Of a DNA stretch of 64,000 nt, positions 23,773 through 35,575 are shown in pieces. Under the pieces are notes generated by a model. It made no database searches. It saw nothing but the letters and a program-made list of their open reading frames with translations, and had not been told where the DNA came from. Positions within the stretch are counted from its first letter, which is position 1; each line of letters begins with the position of its first letter. The stretch is from Gossypium raimondii. Taxonomy: Eukaryota; Streptophyta; Magnoliopsida; Malvales; Malvaceae. The position numbers and the translations under genes were made by a program. The stretch spans positions 44,301,733-44,365,732 of the forward strand of contig NC_068571.1 of the NCBI RefSeq assembly GCF_025698545.1. Reading direction: 5' to 3'.

Positions 23773-26700
23773 TGGGAAATTGTATTTGAAATCTCAAGCA
23801 GAATATTCAACTTTGAGATGGAGAGTTCAAATAGAATAAATTATTAAATTATTTCAAATTTAATTTGAATTATTGTATAAATTCACTTTCATCAAAATTC
23901 AAATGATTTCAATTTTGATTCAGATTATTATTTTAATGATGAAAATAACATATTTATTTAAATTTAATTATAAAATATAAAAATATTAATATAATAAGGA
24001 CGAAAATAAAAGGGAAGCAACTCCCAAAATGATAAATTTGTCATTTAATTCCTTAACTTTTTATGAAATTATATAGTAGTATAATAGTAAAATTGTATTT
24101 TAACTCCAGCTAAAATAATTTTCTAAATTCATCTTTTAACAATATATATAATTATTTTTATGAAAATTAAAAGAACATAAATTTATTCATAATCTTTTTT
24201 TTTTTTTTTTACTTTTTCTAGTTAAAAGAAACTGGAAAATAGTCCAACACCAACAAAAATTTGCAGCCGTTTGTTGTGGGAAGCAAAGAATCATATGCTT
24301 CACTAACTCCAAACTCTTCAATCTTGAAAATCTGTCCCTTTCTTCGAATAATTTTACTTACCAATCAATCCTTTTTAATATATGATGTCAAAAATTTTAA
24401 AATGATGAGTGTTACACCCTCCGCTATTCGAATATATATTTGCATCAAAAACATCGTCTGCCAACATTTTTCGGTAAAATCACTCACCCGCTTTTAAGTA
24501 TGAACAGTCTTCTAGTGTGAACACATTCCTGATATAATAAAGAGTCCATTTAAGTATAATGATCTCGTATTGATAAGGTCTCATGATATATGTCTGTGAA
24601 GACCCTTTATGCATTTAGCGGGATTGAATGTTTATATGACCATGTCACTATAAATACTCTAAGGAACGATGAAGAAGGGATCGATCTTTTAGCACCCTAG
24701 AACTACTCTGAGCAGTTGTCTTCTTGGTCAACATGTTCTCTTGTCCTTGTTCCAACTCTCAACCTCTTTAGGTGAATTGGCCTCTATTGCACCACTTTGA
24801 TCTCTTCTTTGTCCTCCTCTCTTGTTGTATTTTGTATTAACAATGAGTAAAATTTGACTCGATTTTAAAATATCAATTCATATTTTAAGTTAAAATAGTA
24901 TGAATTATTTGTAATTTTCAATTCAATTTGAATAAATATTTCAAGTTAAATATTATAATATAGCCCTCAAAGTTACTGCTTGTGTTTTATTTTGCTTTGA
25001 ACAACTCAAATAATTAATCATTGTATAATTTTGATCAAATCAATGGTTAAAAAGTCATTCATGGTTGGTTTGAGCTAATTTTAATTTACAATGACTATAA
25101 GACTCAAAAACGATGGGATTAGTCATCTAATGGGTATAATTTTGTGATTTATAGCCTAAGCAAGTCTTATTTTTGGGGTAAATATCTCCAACTTTCTCTC
25201 CTTATTTTTTAGGTCACTTACAATAATTAAAAGTAATGTACTCATTATGATAGTGGACAACAAAACTTTTAAGCTAACTCTTTAAGTGTGGTGATTTTTA
25301 TTTTGATAATAATTACTTGTAACTATATTTATTTTTACATTTTGAGTAATTATTACAATTGGTCATGTTTTATTATGCTTCAACATAATTAAAATTTATT
25401 TTAACTTAAATAAAATTTCAACTCAACTATATTTAAATTTTTTTATCCACTCGATTTATAAGATTTCAAATTATGTTCAAATTCGATTATTTTAAAGTTT
25501 TTCCCCTTAAATCAATAATTAAAAAATTATTTTTAAAAACTCGTTTTGTGACTTGATTTGTTTCCTCTATTTTCACTCTCAAGCTTCCATCTCTCTCAAA
25601 TGCTTTCTAAAATTTATATTTTGTGTTAGACATATTTGAAGGTAAATTTGTTTCTGTGGTTACTTCTGTGGTAGAAACAGTGGTTACATCTTCAAGCACT
25701 GTTTCATTGTTTTATTTGTTTATTTTAAGAGTTGAAATATTTTAGAACAAAAGTATTGGACTGATAATTTGAAGATATTTGGACGAGTAAAGCTCATAAC
25801 TTAAAGACCAATTGAGTTGAAATTGAAGACTTAAAGATTGGTTTCTTGCGAAACACGTTAAGACATTTTCTATAGTTGAAGGCAGTTGATTAAATCGAAA
25901 TTCTTATGCAAGTAGTATCTTGTGCTGATTTTTATCCTTATTTATAGAGAAGTGATTAGATTGTAATTCTTATGTAAACAAAACTTAAGTTTTGCCTAGG
26001 TCAAAGATAACTTGAGATCTTGAGAGTTTGATAGAGCACAATATGTTCAAGTGAGGAACGTGTGTGTGTGTGTGCGTGCGCATTATTTCTATAAGCAATT
26101 AAGAGTCTCTTGAGTTGCAAAGTTAAGCTTTCGAGAGAGAAGCTTAGTGGAAGAGTAATCTAATCTTTGTACAACAGTGAGATCGCTAAATTTGTAAGTG
26201 TTAAACCAATATTAGAACTTTGTACTACGAGAAAAATAGTGGTCAAATTATGTAAACAATCTCAATGTTCTTTTTATTGTTTTCGTAATTTTAATTCCAT
26301 AATTAAAATTGTGACCAAAGTTCGAATCACCTTACAAAACAAGTACACTCATTTCTACATTTTGTTTCCTAATTTACTATCTCTCACTAATTGGAATAAT
26401 CTCATTCCTTATTTGATTCACAATTCAATCTAAAATTTAGCTTTTTGATGATTAAGACCAATCAAATATTGGATCCCCAATAGTTATAATCTTAATTTCT
26501 TTTTCTTTTTTAATTTGCGTTAAGGAAAAGCATATAAACATTTGATATTCCAAATTAAACGATAATCATTAATGCAACGACCAGATAGGGTGACTAATGA
26601 ATCTCATTCTCCTACTAAGGTTGACAGAAAAAAAATTCAACTTTCTGATTCTGGTTGAATTGCTTAAAATATATATCTGAATTCATAATAACTAATAAAA

Positions 26701-28080
26701 TTTTATAAAAATTCAAAGAAAAGAGAAAATACAAAAAAATATTTAAAATTTTATGTTTGCAAAAATATCAAGGATGAAAATGAACTAAAATATGATGAAA
26801 AAGCTAAATATTTTGTTTTAAGATTTTGGTTTTATAAGTTTCAATCAATTTTTTAGTTTTTAATTTTTGTTTTAATTTTTTTATTCAACTTATCAATTGG
26901 TTCGAACTTTAGAAGCGGTATTATCGTGAGGATAACTATAAACTCCAAACATGAACAAGTGAAACCAACATGAAAAGTATCCAAAAAATTACTTCTAAAA
27001 TTTTTAAAATTAAATAAGAAATTGTCTTATTCATTGATTAGATCACACCAATCCTTTTAATATTAAATGAATAAATTCAGTTCTTATATTATTAAAAATT
27101 AAATAAAAATAAATTGTAACATAGTTAACATTAAAAAAGTCATAAATTTTATTTATTTTTATTTGTAGTTCAACTCCAAAAAAAGTGTAATAATTACAAT
27201 TTTAACTAATTTGAAATTTTCATTATCCATAGGTACTTATCTATTTAATAGTAGAGGGACAAACTTGATCCGATCATTATAATAGAGTGAACTACTAAGT
27301 ATTTTCATCTATTAGATGCATATTAACAAGACTCATGTGTTAAAAAAAATATAATTATATTTATTTTTAATATTTTAAAATTATTCATTAATTTATTGAT
27401 GAGCTAGGCATTAGAGGTATAAATGAAACATTGGTACGTGCAAGTTATTTGAGTTCAACTTCAAAAAATTTGAATTCAAATTGAAAGTTATCGAGCCAAT
27501 CTTGAGCTTGAGCAGCTCAAGCTATCAACCGAGTTGAATTCGAGCATAATAATACTCGATTCGAATGGATTGCGAGCCTAATCGAGTTTATCATTTTAAT
27601 ATATCTTAACATTATAAAATTATATTTTTACCCTTATATTTTATAAAGAAAACCTTAAGTATGAATGAACTAATTCAAGCTTTAATAAAAAAATTGATAA
27701 TAAAAAACTTAATCAAGCTCAAACATGAAAATTGATAAAAAAATTAACAAACTTGAATTGAATAACTCAATTAAATTTCGAGTCAAACTCAAACTTAAAA
27801 TTAAAATTCAATCAAACCTCAAACAACGTCAAACCTCAAATTTTGAGTTAAAGCTAAAGTTTTGGCTATTCAAGTATATATAAAAGAGAGGTTTAATTAA
27901 CATTCTCCAATAAACAATTGTAAAGCATAAAATGTACCACAACCATTGAAGATATATAACACTGTCGTCAAAAATCCATTATCTAACTTTATTATTCCCC
28001 CTACTAAAATGATACATACATAGATACATATATATATATATATATATATATTTGGTAACCCTAAAAGCTTAAGCTTAAGC

Positions 28081-28701
28081 CTACATGATTGAACATGCAT
28101 GAACATTATCGTCACTGAAGAAAGATACGAAGTTCTCTTCGGGAGCGTGGGAAGAACTACCCGGATAAGCTTGAACCACGTTCCGAACAAATCCCGCCGG
28201 TGCCTTTTTGTCGTACGCCCCGGATGCGTACGGATAATACACCACATGTTGCGGTATGTATGGCCAAAACTCCGCTCTTTTCCCCGTGCTCTTCACTCTC
28301 TTCAACACTCTGTTGGGTTCCACGTTCCCTGTCACCGTTACCCTGCTCTGTTTCCGGTTCACTTCAACACTTTTTACACCTACATATGTTAACAACATGA
28401 AGTTAAATCTGTCTTTTTCTTTCAATTTATGTAATGAAATTGGAAAGGGAGGTTGGGGTTGGACCTTTCATGTTGGTTACAGCATTTTTTACTCTTCTTT
28501 CACAGCCATCACAGTCCATTTTAACCTTGATTTCAACTGTCTGAGAACATGTTACATCGGTAAGTAAAAAAAAAAACAGAGCATAAAAATCAAAGGAAAA
28601 AGGGAATATATATGTAAGTATGTGCAGACCTGCATTGGTTTGCGTTTGGTTCTTCTTCTAGAGACAGTACAAAAGTTTGAAATATAATCGAGAGCCCCCA
28701 T
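28081..28701 (-). CDS. Heavy-metal-associated isoprenylated plant protein (HIPP), copy A
   Basis: Three exons: 28701-28630, 28540-28465 and 28379-28081, joined by GT-AG introns. The total is 447 bp for 148 residues. It starts MGALDYISNFC. The heavy-metal-associated domain starts TVEIKVKMDCDGC with the metal-binding pair Cys34/Cys37, and continues with VTVTGNVEPNRVLKRVK. The C-terminus is CSIM, a CaaX box for prenylation, so a membrane-anchored metal-binding protein is expected. Length, intron positions and ending match the HIPP20-27-type cluster of Arabidopsis (HIPP26-like), whose members bind heavy metals and respond to stress. Copy B at 33677-34801 is a tandem duplicate. The ATG is the first in the frame after the TATA box. 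Confidence 0.93.
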
Positions 28702-28808
28702 GTTGTTTTGTTTTTGGTTGGAGAAAGTTAGATGGTAAGACAAAAAAAACAGAGGAAAAACAGAAGTAACAGGAGTGTTAGATGTGATAATGGGATAAAG
28801 AGACATGG

Positions 28809-28816
28809 TATTTATA
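28809..28816 (-). promoter_or_regulatory. TATA box of HIPP copy A
   Basis: TATAAATA on the minus strand lies 107 bp upstream of the ATG. The same motif sits at the same relative place before copy B, within otherwise conserved sequence. Confidence 0.7.
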
Positions 28817-29869
28817 TGGAAAGGGAATTATTAAGTTTGTTTTCAAAAATAGTAATCATCTTATTTTATCTTAAACTATGATAATATCTGCGTTCTTATT
28901 GAATGTTGTGTATTTTATTAAATAAAATAAAATAAAATAAAATTTTAAGTATAAATTTATAATTTAAGGGAAAAATTATCTCATCTAAGTTGGAGAAAGG
29001 TAGGGAGTAGAAGATAATGTTCCTTGGCATAAAAAAAGATGAATACAAAAAGGAACAAAAGGTATGCCCACAAACCATGCTTTATGTGACTAAAAAGCAT
29101 GTTCCTGTTGAACCCGAATATAACATATATATTCATGAATGAAATTAGAAATTTTGTGTTAAACAATCCAGATTAAATTATAGGAAGTTAGAGATAGTAA
29201 ACTTAAATTATTAACTTATATATTTACAAAAGATTAAGGATAAGGATAAAAATGAATTAAAAATTTTAAAACAAAAGGTTGATTTTTAATTAAAGGTCAT
29301 TTATTTTGTAAGTCGACATTTTTATTTTGGTCTCTTAATTTTTATTTTTTTTGTTAAAGAAACTGATCAAACTAGTCACTCAACTGTTAAATTATCTCTT
29401 CCACCATTAAATCTATTTTTTTAGTCTTTCTTTTTTCTTATTTTTTCATCTTCTCTTTTCTAACCTAAAAACCGTAGTTGCTGCCTCCTTTAAAGATGTC
29501 TTCACCGGTTTTGTTAAACCACTTTTGGCGAGCTCAAAAGTAGAAAGATATCTTAAAATCAAGCCATATCAACAGTAGGATTAGGAGATCGGAGCCCGAA
29601 AATTCTAAAACCTTGGAAGTGACCTTACAATTTTTTGAAGGTTTTCTTTTTGAGAGATATAATCCTATAGATTTAAAGATAAGGCTTTAAGTTTCACTTA
29701 AGTGGTTTTGGATTGACAGTTTGACGTAGGAGAAGACATCAAATGATCACAACAGCAATGGTGGGAAACAACAACCGTGAGTAAAGAGAAGAAAGGAACA
29801 CGGAAATAAGGAGAAAGAAGAAGCATCCCTCGATGTCACTGATAGGACAATACTCACCGATAGTGGTTT

Positions 29870-32727
29870 TGTACTAGCCCAATTTTCAGTGGTGTCAGAA
29901 ACAGTGGTTCGAGACCACTAAATTTGACGAGTGAGTTCAAAAATTTTATTATTTATTATTTATGAGTCAAGTGTGATTTTAGAAAGATTTTTGAATTGGT
30001 AATTTATGTTTTAGAAGGATTTATTAGGTAGAATGATTTAGAAAACGAGGTATCGAGACCTCGATTTTATAAACCGAGCTGTAAATATTTTTATAAATAT
30101 TTACTGAGTGTCATTAAGTTAGTATTAAGATTTCGTTAGAAAATTTTAACGTTTTGATAGTTAATTAATTAAAAAGAACTAAATTGAAAAAGGTGCAAAA
30201 GTTGCTAAAATGATTAAATAGCTCAAGTGTTAAATGAGGGAGGACTTAAAAGGCAAATTAGCCCAAAGATTATGGCTTGGGCAGCATAGGCAGAGAAAAA
30301 TCAAAGAATCAGGTGAAATAAGGGCAAAACTGGAAAAGTTGAAAATTTTAGCTTACAAATTGAAACAAAAAGAGAATTCTAGAGAATTTCTTCATAATGC
30401 TCAGCCAAAAACACCATTGAAGAATCCTTAAGAAGCCGGTTTTCATATTTTGCTACATGTGAGTTCAATTCTTTCTCTTTTCTTGAAATTTTTGTGTTTT
30501 TAAGACTTTTGCAACTAGGTTCAACTATCTAATTCATTAGTTTTTGATTTTATGAGTAATTTTGAAAGTTACCATTGATGAGTGTTGGATGTTTGTGATG
30601 AATTAATATGGATTTAGGGTTTTAATTTTGTTATATGATGATTTTATAAAGTGAATTTGATAGATATTAATTTTAAGACTAAATTGTGAAGAATTTAAGA
30701 ATTAGGGTTTGCTATTAAATTTTATGTATCAAAGGTTGTAAGATAGCCTAGAATACTTAGATAAATTTTCAATTGAGAAAAGTTAGTTCATTTGGTAGAC
30801 TAATTAGTAAGGGACTAAATTGCAAAAACTATAAAAGTTGGGATAATTGTGTAATTTTGAAATTTGTAAGGTACTGATTGTAAAGTGAATTGAAACTGAA
30901 ATATATGCTGATGCATGAATTATTTTATATTTTAGATCAAGATCTCAGAGATCAATGAGAAAAAGAAAATTAATGAATAATCCTTAAACTACTACAAACT
31001 TACAATTTAACTCGTAAGTTCGTATGCTTAAAATTTAATGTTAAATATTAAATTGATGATTGGTATTATGTAATTATTCATATCATTTGTTGAAAATAAA
31101 ATTATTGTTAAAGTTATAAAAAACTGAATTGAATGTTTGAGGCGAAAGGAACACAGGATTGAGTATATTTGTTCTGTGCAAAGGAGGAATTGACGGTAAA
31201 TTACCCAAGTAAACCGGGGTTCAGCATTTGTTGCTAACTTCAGTGTTTGCTTTTAGTTTAGCTCTTATGAGCTTCAGTTAACTCATATGAGTTTCAGTTT
31301 AACCCTAATGGGTTTTAGTTTAGCTCTTCTGAGCTTCAGATTAACTCTTATGGGTTTCCGTTCAGCTCTTATGAGCTTCCGTTTAACCCTTACGGGTTTC
31401 CGTTTAGCACTTATGTGCTTCTGTGCAGCCTTCGGGCTTCTGTATACGATATACTCGTATCTGTAAAACGTTCTCTAATTTGACAAAGGCTGGTAAGTGA
31501 TATATGGAGTATTATTGGAAAACTTAATGATATTATCGGTTTTGAGATGAAATAAGTGAAATCATCAATTGAAGTTGTGATTGGCAGGAAATGTGTAATG
31601 AATGATTTAGTTAAATGCATCATTATAGTATGTTCGGTAAGATTTAAGTTTAAAGCCAACGAACTTACTAAGCTACATTTAGCTTACTTGTGTTGTTTAA
31701 TGTTCTTTGTAGATTTTTGAGTAGTCGGGAGGTCGGATCAACGCATTGAATCACACTATCCAACTTGCCGGTAGATTTTGATAAACATACTATGTTTTAT
31801 ATGGCATGTATAGGAATTTAAATGGCTGTGTAAAATTAAAATTACATTTTGGCTATGTTTCATGTTAACTTATATATGTATGATTTGTCATGTTTGGTAT
31901 AAGTGTTGGTATGGGTAATGAATAAATTGGTATAGCATGTTTATATAGAAGTTGCATGTGTGAATTAATTTATGTTCTAGTTTAGATTGTTAGAGTATAT
32001 GTGATAATATGATCATAATAATGATAGGATTGGTTATTTTGAAGATTTTGTTATGGCCTATATGTATGAAATTTGAGATGTGTAGGTTGGAGCCAAGAAT
32101 GGGTGAGAAAAGAGTCCATAAAATGGCCTATTTTCGTCTACACGGGCAGAGATACAGATGTGTGTCTCAGCCATGTGTGACACATGGCCTGGCATATGGG
32201 CATGTTGTCTGGCCATATGTCCCCTGCACCTTGAAATTTCAAAATAGAATACCCAGGTTTTTACACACAACCTAGCACATGGGCGTGTGGCTTGGTCGTG
32301 TTACCCCTGCATTCTTCACATGGCCTATCACACGGGCATGTGGATGGTCGTGTGACCCAAGTCAGAGAGTTACACGAGTATGAACACGGGTTGAAACACG
32401 ACCGTGTGCCTCACTCGAATACCCACACGGCCTAAGACACGGGCGTGTCACCTGCTCACACGGCCGGCCACACGGACATGTGTCCCTTGCTCCTAAGAAA
32501 ATTTTTTGAGATTTTGAGAAAAATTCCCTGAGTATCCAGTTTAGTCCCGATTCACTTCTAAGGTGTATATTAGGCCTCGAGGGCCTATATAAAGGTCCAT
32601 ATGTGTGTTTTATGTTTGGTTCTTGATGTGTATATTAAATATTGTGAAACGTTAGTATTTAATCCATAAAGTTTAGTAATAATCTGTAACCCTGTTCCGG
32701 CGACGGATAAAGGTTAGGGGTGTTACA
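29870..32727 (+). mobile_element. Gypsy solo LTR with perfect GGTTT target duplication
   Basis: It begins TGTACTAGCCC and ends GGTTAGGGGTGTTACA, with GGTTT at 29865-29869 and 32728-32732. The 2858-bp length, the TG...CA ends and the lack of any internal region show a solo LTR. The closing CTGTTCCGGCGACGG block recurs in the LTR at 57226-60190, so they are one family. It contains the mini-hairpin array (31261-31438) and a CACACGG/CGTGTG block (32140-32490). The ORFs inside show no known protein. Confidence 0.92.
31261..31438 (+). repeat. Array of nine mini-hairpins, 20-21 bp period
   Basis: Twelve-nt inverted repeats (4-bp stem, 4-nt loop) start at 31261, 31281, 31302, 31323, 31344, 31365, 31386, 31407 and 31427. 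Stems vary in a paired way: GCTC/GAGC, ACTC/GAGT, ACCC/GGGT, GCAC/GTGC and AGCC/GGCT. One unit has a G-T pair (ACTC/GGGT). Spacers are TTC(A/C)GTT-like. Array inside the solo LTR. Confidence 0.9.
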
Positions 32728-33676
32728 GGTTTGACGAAGGAAGTTGCGACATCTTTAAGGGAGACGATGGCTAGGATTTCTAACTTAGAAGGGTGGAGTG
32801 ATTAATTTGGTCAATTTCTTTAAATACAATGATCAAATTAACAATTTCTTTTAAGATCAAAATAAGAACATCCTAACTTTAGAATAATTAATGGGGGTAA
32901 TTTACCCTTTAATTGAAAAACAATTCTACCAATTTTAACTTTTTTTCAGTTTTGAATTTTTTTATCACTTGTATCAATTCTCAAAATAACATGTATGAAA
33001 TTGTAATTCCTTAATATATGCATTTATATTTGTATCACAATATGTCACGTGTTAAAAATATAAAAAATAGGAGGGACTCACTTACACAATGTAAAAATTA
33101 AAATAGTTTTGCACACTTTCGTACCTATTTATATGATTAATATTTCAATGATCCAATCATTGAATTTATCAATATAATTGTACTTATCATGCATGTAAGT
33201 TTTGAACTGATTTGATATCTTTATCATATTGATAAAAATACTCTATATATTAATATATATATTCAACATTCAAGTTTTTTATACATAAAACAAATAGTTA
33301 GAAATTTTAAATTTACATCAAATTTGACATGTATGATTTACATGAACATACTATTAAATATAACGGTTGGATCGTTAAAATATTAATTGTATAGACAATC
33401 AGTAAATTTACTTTAGCTTTTAAAGTGTGTAAGTGGATACCTTCCTTAAAAATGTTATGAATATACAAAAGAGGTTTTATTAATATTTTCGGTGAACAAT
33501 TGTAAAGCTTAAAAGTATACCAAAACTGTTAAAATCTTTTAACTTTTATTATTAAATAATATACATATATATGGTATAAGGCCTGATTGAAAACCTCAAT
33601 TTGTAACGTATTACTAAAGTGTTCACTCTCTCCGAAAATAGTTTAAATTCGTCTCAATTTTACCAAAAATAAAATC

Positions 33677-34801
33677 CTACATGATTGAACATGCATGAAC
33701 ATTATCATCGCTGAATAAGGATGCGAATTTCTCTTCAGGTGCATTGGAAGAAGCTGTCGGGTAAGCTTGCGCAACGTTCCGAACATGTCCGGCCGGTGCC
33801 CTTTTGTCGTACGCCCCCGATGCGTACGGATAATACACGACATGTTGCGGGATGTACGGCCAGAACTCCGCTCTCTTGCCAGTGTTCTTCACTCTCTTTA
33901 ACACCCTATTCGGGTCCACATTCCCGGTCACCGTTAATCGACTTTGTTTCCGGTTTATGTCAACTGTTTTTACACCTGTATGTGCATAGAGGAGGATGTT
34001 AACAACATAGGAAGTTCCTAATGTTATTTGCTAGTGCGATTGACAACTTAAAAGTGAAATTGATGAAAATGATTAAGTCATAGTTTTGATCCCTCTATTA
34101 TGATCAAATTCGTAATTTAGTCCCCTATAATTTAGTTTTGCATAATTTGATTTATTTTCAATTTTATAATATCATTACTTAGTCCAACTATTATTAATTA
34201 TTCGAATTATCAGGGGCAAACAGTAATGGTGCCCAAGACGGGCCAAGCTGCCTTTTATTTTTATTTTTTAATTTTAATTAAGCTCTCTTAATTTTTGGAA
34301 AATTCTCATAAATCTCAGAAGATTTTAAAAAATTCAATCAGATCTCCATATTTTTTAAAAACTCTCATTTTAACTCCTAAATTTTTGAAAATTTTAATAA
34401 TGCCCCAAACTTAGTTCCTGCCACTGCCAATTATAATAATGTTATGGATTTTTCTTAAAATTACTCATTTTAACTAAACATGTTGACACAAATTTCGGAA
34501 ATAAAATTTGAGCACGGTAGAGGGACTAAAACCATAATTAAAGCACAGAAAGAGAGGTTGGACCTCTCATGTTGATAACAGAATTTCTCACTCTTCTTTC
34601 ACATCCATCGCAGTCCATTTTAACCTTGATTTCAACTGTCTGAACATTCAAAAAAGAAAACAACAACAACAAATTCCATTGTTAGCATTTAATTATTAAT
34701 TAAAAAAATAAAAACAGAACATAAACCTGCATTGGCTTGCGTTTGCTTGTTTTAGTGCTGCTAACACTACAAAAGCTCGAAATATAATCGAAAGCCCCCA
34801 T
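33677..34801 (-). CDS. Heavy-metal-associated isoprenylated plant protein (HIPP), copy B
   Basis: Exons are 34801-34727, 34639-34564 and 33975-33677. The total is 450 bp for 149 residues. It starts MGAFDYISSFC, one residue longer in exon 1 than copy A. The metal-binding pair is Cys35/Cys38 in KMDCDGCERRV, and it ends in the CaaX box CSIM. Exons 2 and 3 have exactly the same lengths as in copy A (76 and 299 bp). Intron 2 is 588 bp against 85 bp in copy A, because of a TIR element insertion. Both copies have intact frames, so both are probably functional. Like copy A, it is probably a membrane-anchored metal-binding protein related to HIPP26. Confidence 0.93.
34081..34534. mobile_element. MITE-like element in intron 2 of HIPP copy B
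   Basis: The left end (TAGTTTTGATCCCTCTATTA) matches the reverse complement of the right end (TATGGTTTTAGTCCCTCTAC) over about 28 bp, and CATA flanks both sides. The intron of the paralogue lacks it, so insertion followed the gene duplication or was lost from copy A. No coding potential. Confidence 0.7.
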
Positions 34802-34907
34802 TTGCAGAAAAAAGCAGAGCAAAACAGAACAAAATAGAGCCTTGAGAGAAAATTTACAAATGAACAAAAAATGAATGTAGATATAATGATGGGATTATGA
34901 GACTTGG

Positions 34908-34916
34908 TATTTATAT
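34908..34916 (-). promoter_or_regulatory. TATA box of HIPP copy B
   Basis: ATATAAATA on the minus strand, 107 bp upstream of the ATG, corresponds to the TATA box of copy A. Confidence 0.7.
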
Positions 34917-35014
34917 GGAAATCGAATTTATTTAACTTTTTTAAAGAAAACAAAACAAAGGAAAGATATGGCTATTTAAAACCCTTCATCTCATTCTAAT
35001 ATTGTATCATGGTT

Positions 35015-35575
35015 AAATTTTCTCTTACTCCCTCTGCCTTATAAAAGTTATCGATTTACTCCTTGTACTTTCATTTGATCAAATTTAGTCATTTTACTTT
35101 TTGAATTGGTCTATTTTAGTCCCTGTATTTTTTAATTTTGAAACTTTAGTTTTGACCCAAATAGTAGCAGTTAAATATGTTTGGTTAAATTCAACCATTG
35201 GTCCTATACTATGTGTACAGCTGTAGATTTAATCAATATTCTCTAGTTGGATCATTTTAAGTCCCTATATTTTTTTATATTTGAAATTTCAGCTTGATGC
35301 AAAAGACCATCATTAATTCATTAATTGAATTTTAGTGAGTAATACATGTAATAAGCCAACATGGCATTACACATATGATAATATGTTTGCAAGATCATAT
35401 TTTAGAAAAAAACATAATTTAACTAAAAAAATTCAGTAATTATTGTTTGGTGAGGATTAAAATTTTAAAATTTTAAAAATAAGGGATTAAAATGACCAAA
35501 TTAAATTATAAAGTCTAAATTCACCACTTTCTCAATGTACAAGGACTAACAACAAAATTTAAACTTGCATCATTT
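35015..35575. mobile_element. Possible MITE-like element upstream of HIPP copy B
   Basis: Phrases near 35045-35110 (TTACTCCTTGTACTTTCATT, ATCAAATTTAGTCATTTTAC) are echoed in reverse complement near 35490-35570 (for example TTAGTCCTTGTACATTGAG read on the minus strand). It interrupts the region shared with the upstream DNA of copy A, since the matching block resumes at about 35590. The ends are not precisely placed. Confidence 0.45.

Larger units (their letters stand above)
21020..27880. other. Long AT-rich intergenic stretch, no gene found
   Basis: I found no ORF with recognisable protein similarity. Contents seen: (AT)n tracts (23253-23297, 23655-23750), a poly-T run (24199-24212), a (GT)n run (26064-26078) and a stretch rich in TCGAGC/CAAGCTC-like phrases (27450-27800). 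25960-26250 could be LTR-like leader DNA, but I see no partner LTR. 24500-24830 is less AT-rich and may be an old element. Confidence 0.6.
29281..32922. mobile_element. Degenerate TIR (MITE-like) element split by a solo LTR
   Basis: The left end (from about 29281, TTTTTAATTAAAGGTCATTT ... GAAACTGATCAAACTAGTCACTC) resembles the reverse complement of the right end (down from about 32922, TTTTTCAATTAAAGGGTAAAT ... GAAATTGACCAAATTAATCACTC). The imperfect terminal inverted repeats are about 130 bp. Removing the solo LTR leaves about 780 bp without coding potential. The limits are approximate, and I did not find a clear target duplication for this outer element. Confidence 0.6.

Noticed and set aside
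25960-26430. Possible copia LTR and leader (GAGAGAAGCTTAG, GTGTTAAACCAATATTAG words)
   Set aside because: I found neither a partner LTR, a primer site nor a coding region, so it stays part of the intergenic entry.
28099-28567. Plus-strand ORFs across the HIPP gene
   Set aside because: They are antisense shadows of HIPP exon 3 and intron 2, with no known protein similarity.
31261-31438. Short palindromic repeats with spacers, CRISPR-like at first sight
   Set aside because: Spacers are also repetitive and only 8-9 bp, the array is inside an LTR, and the genome is a plant nuclear one.
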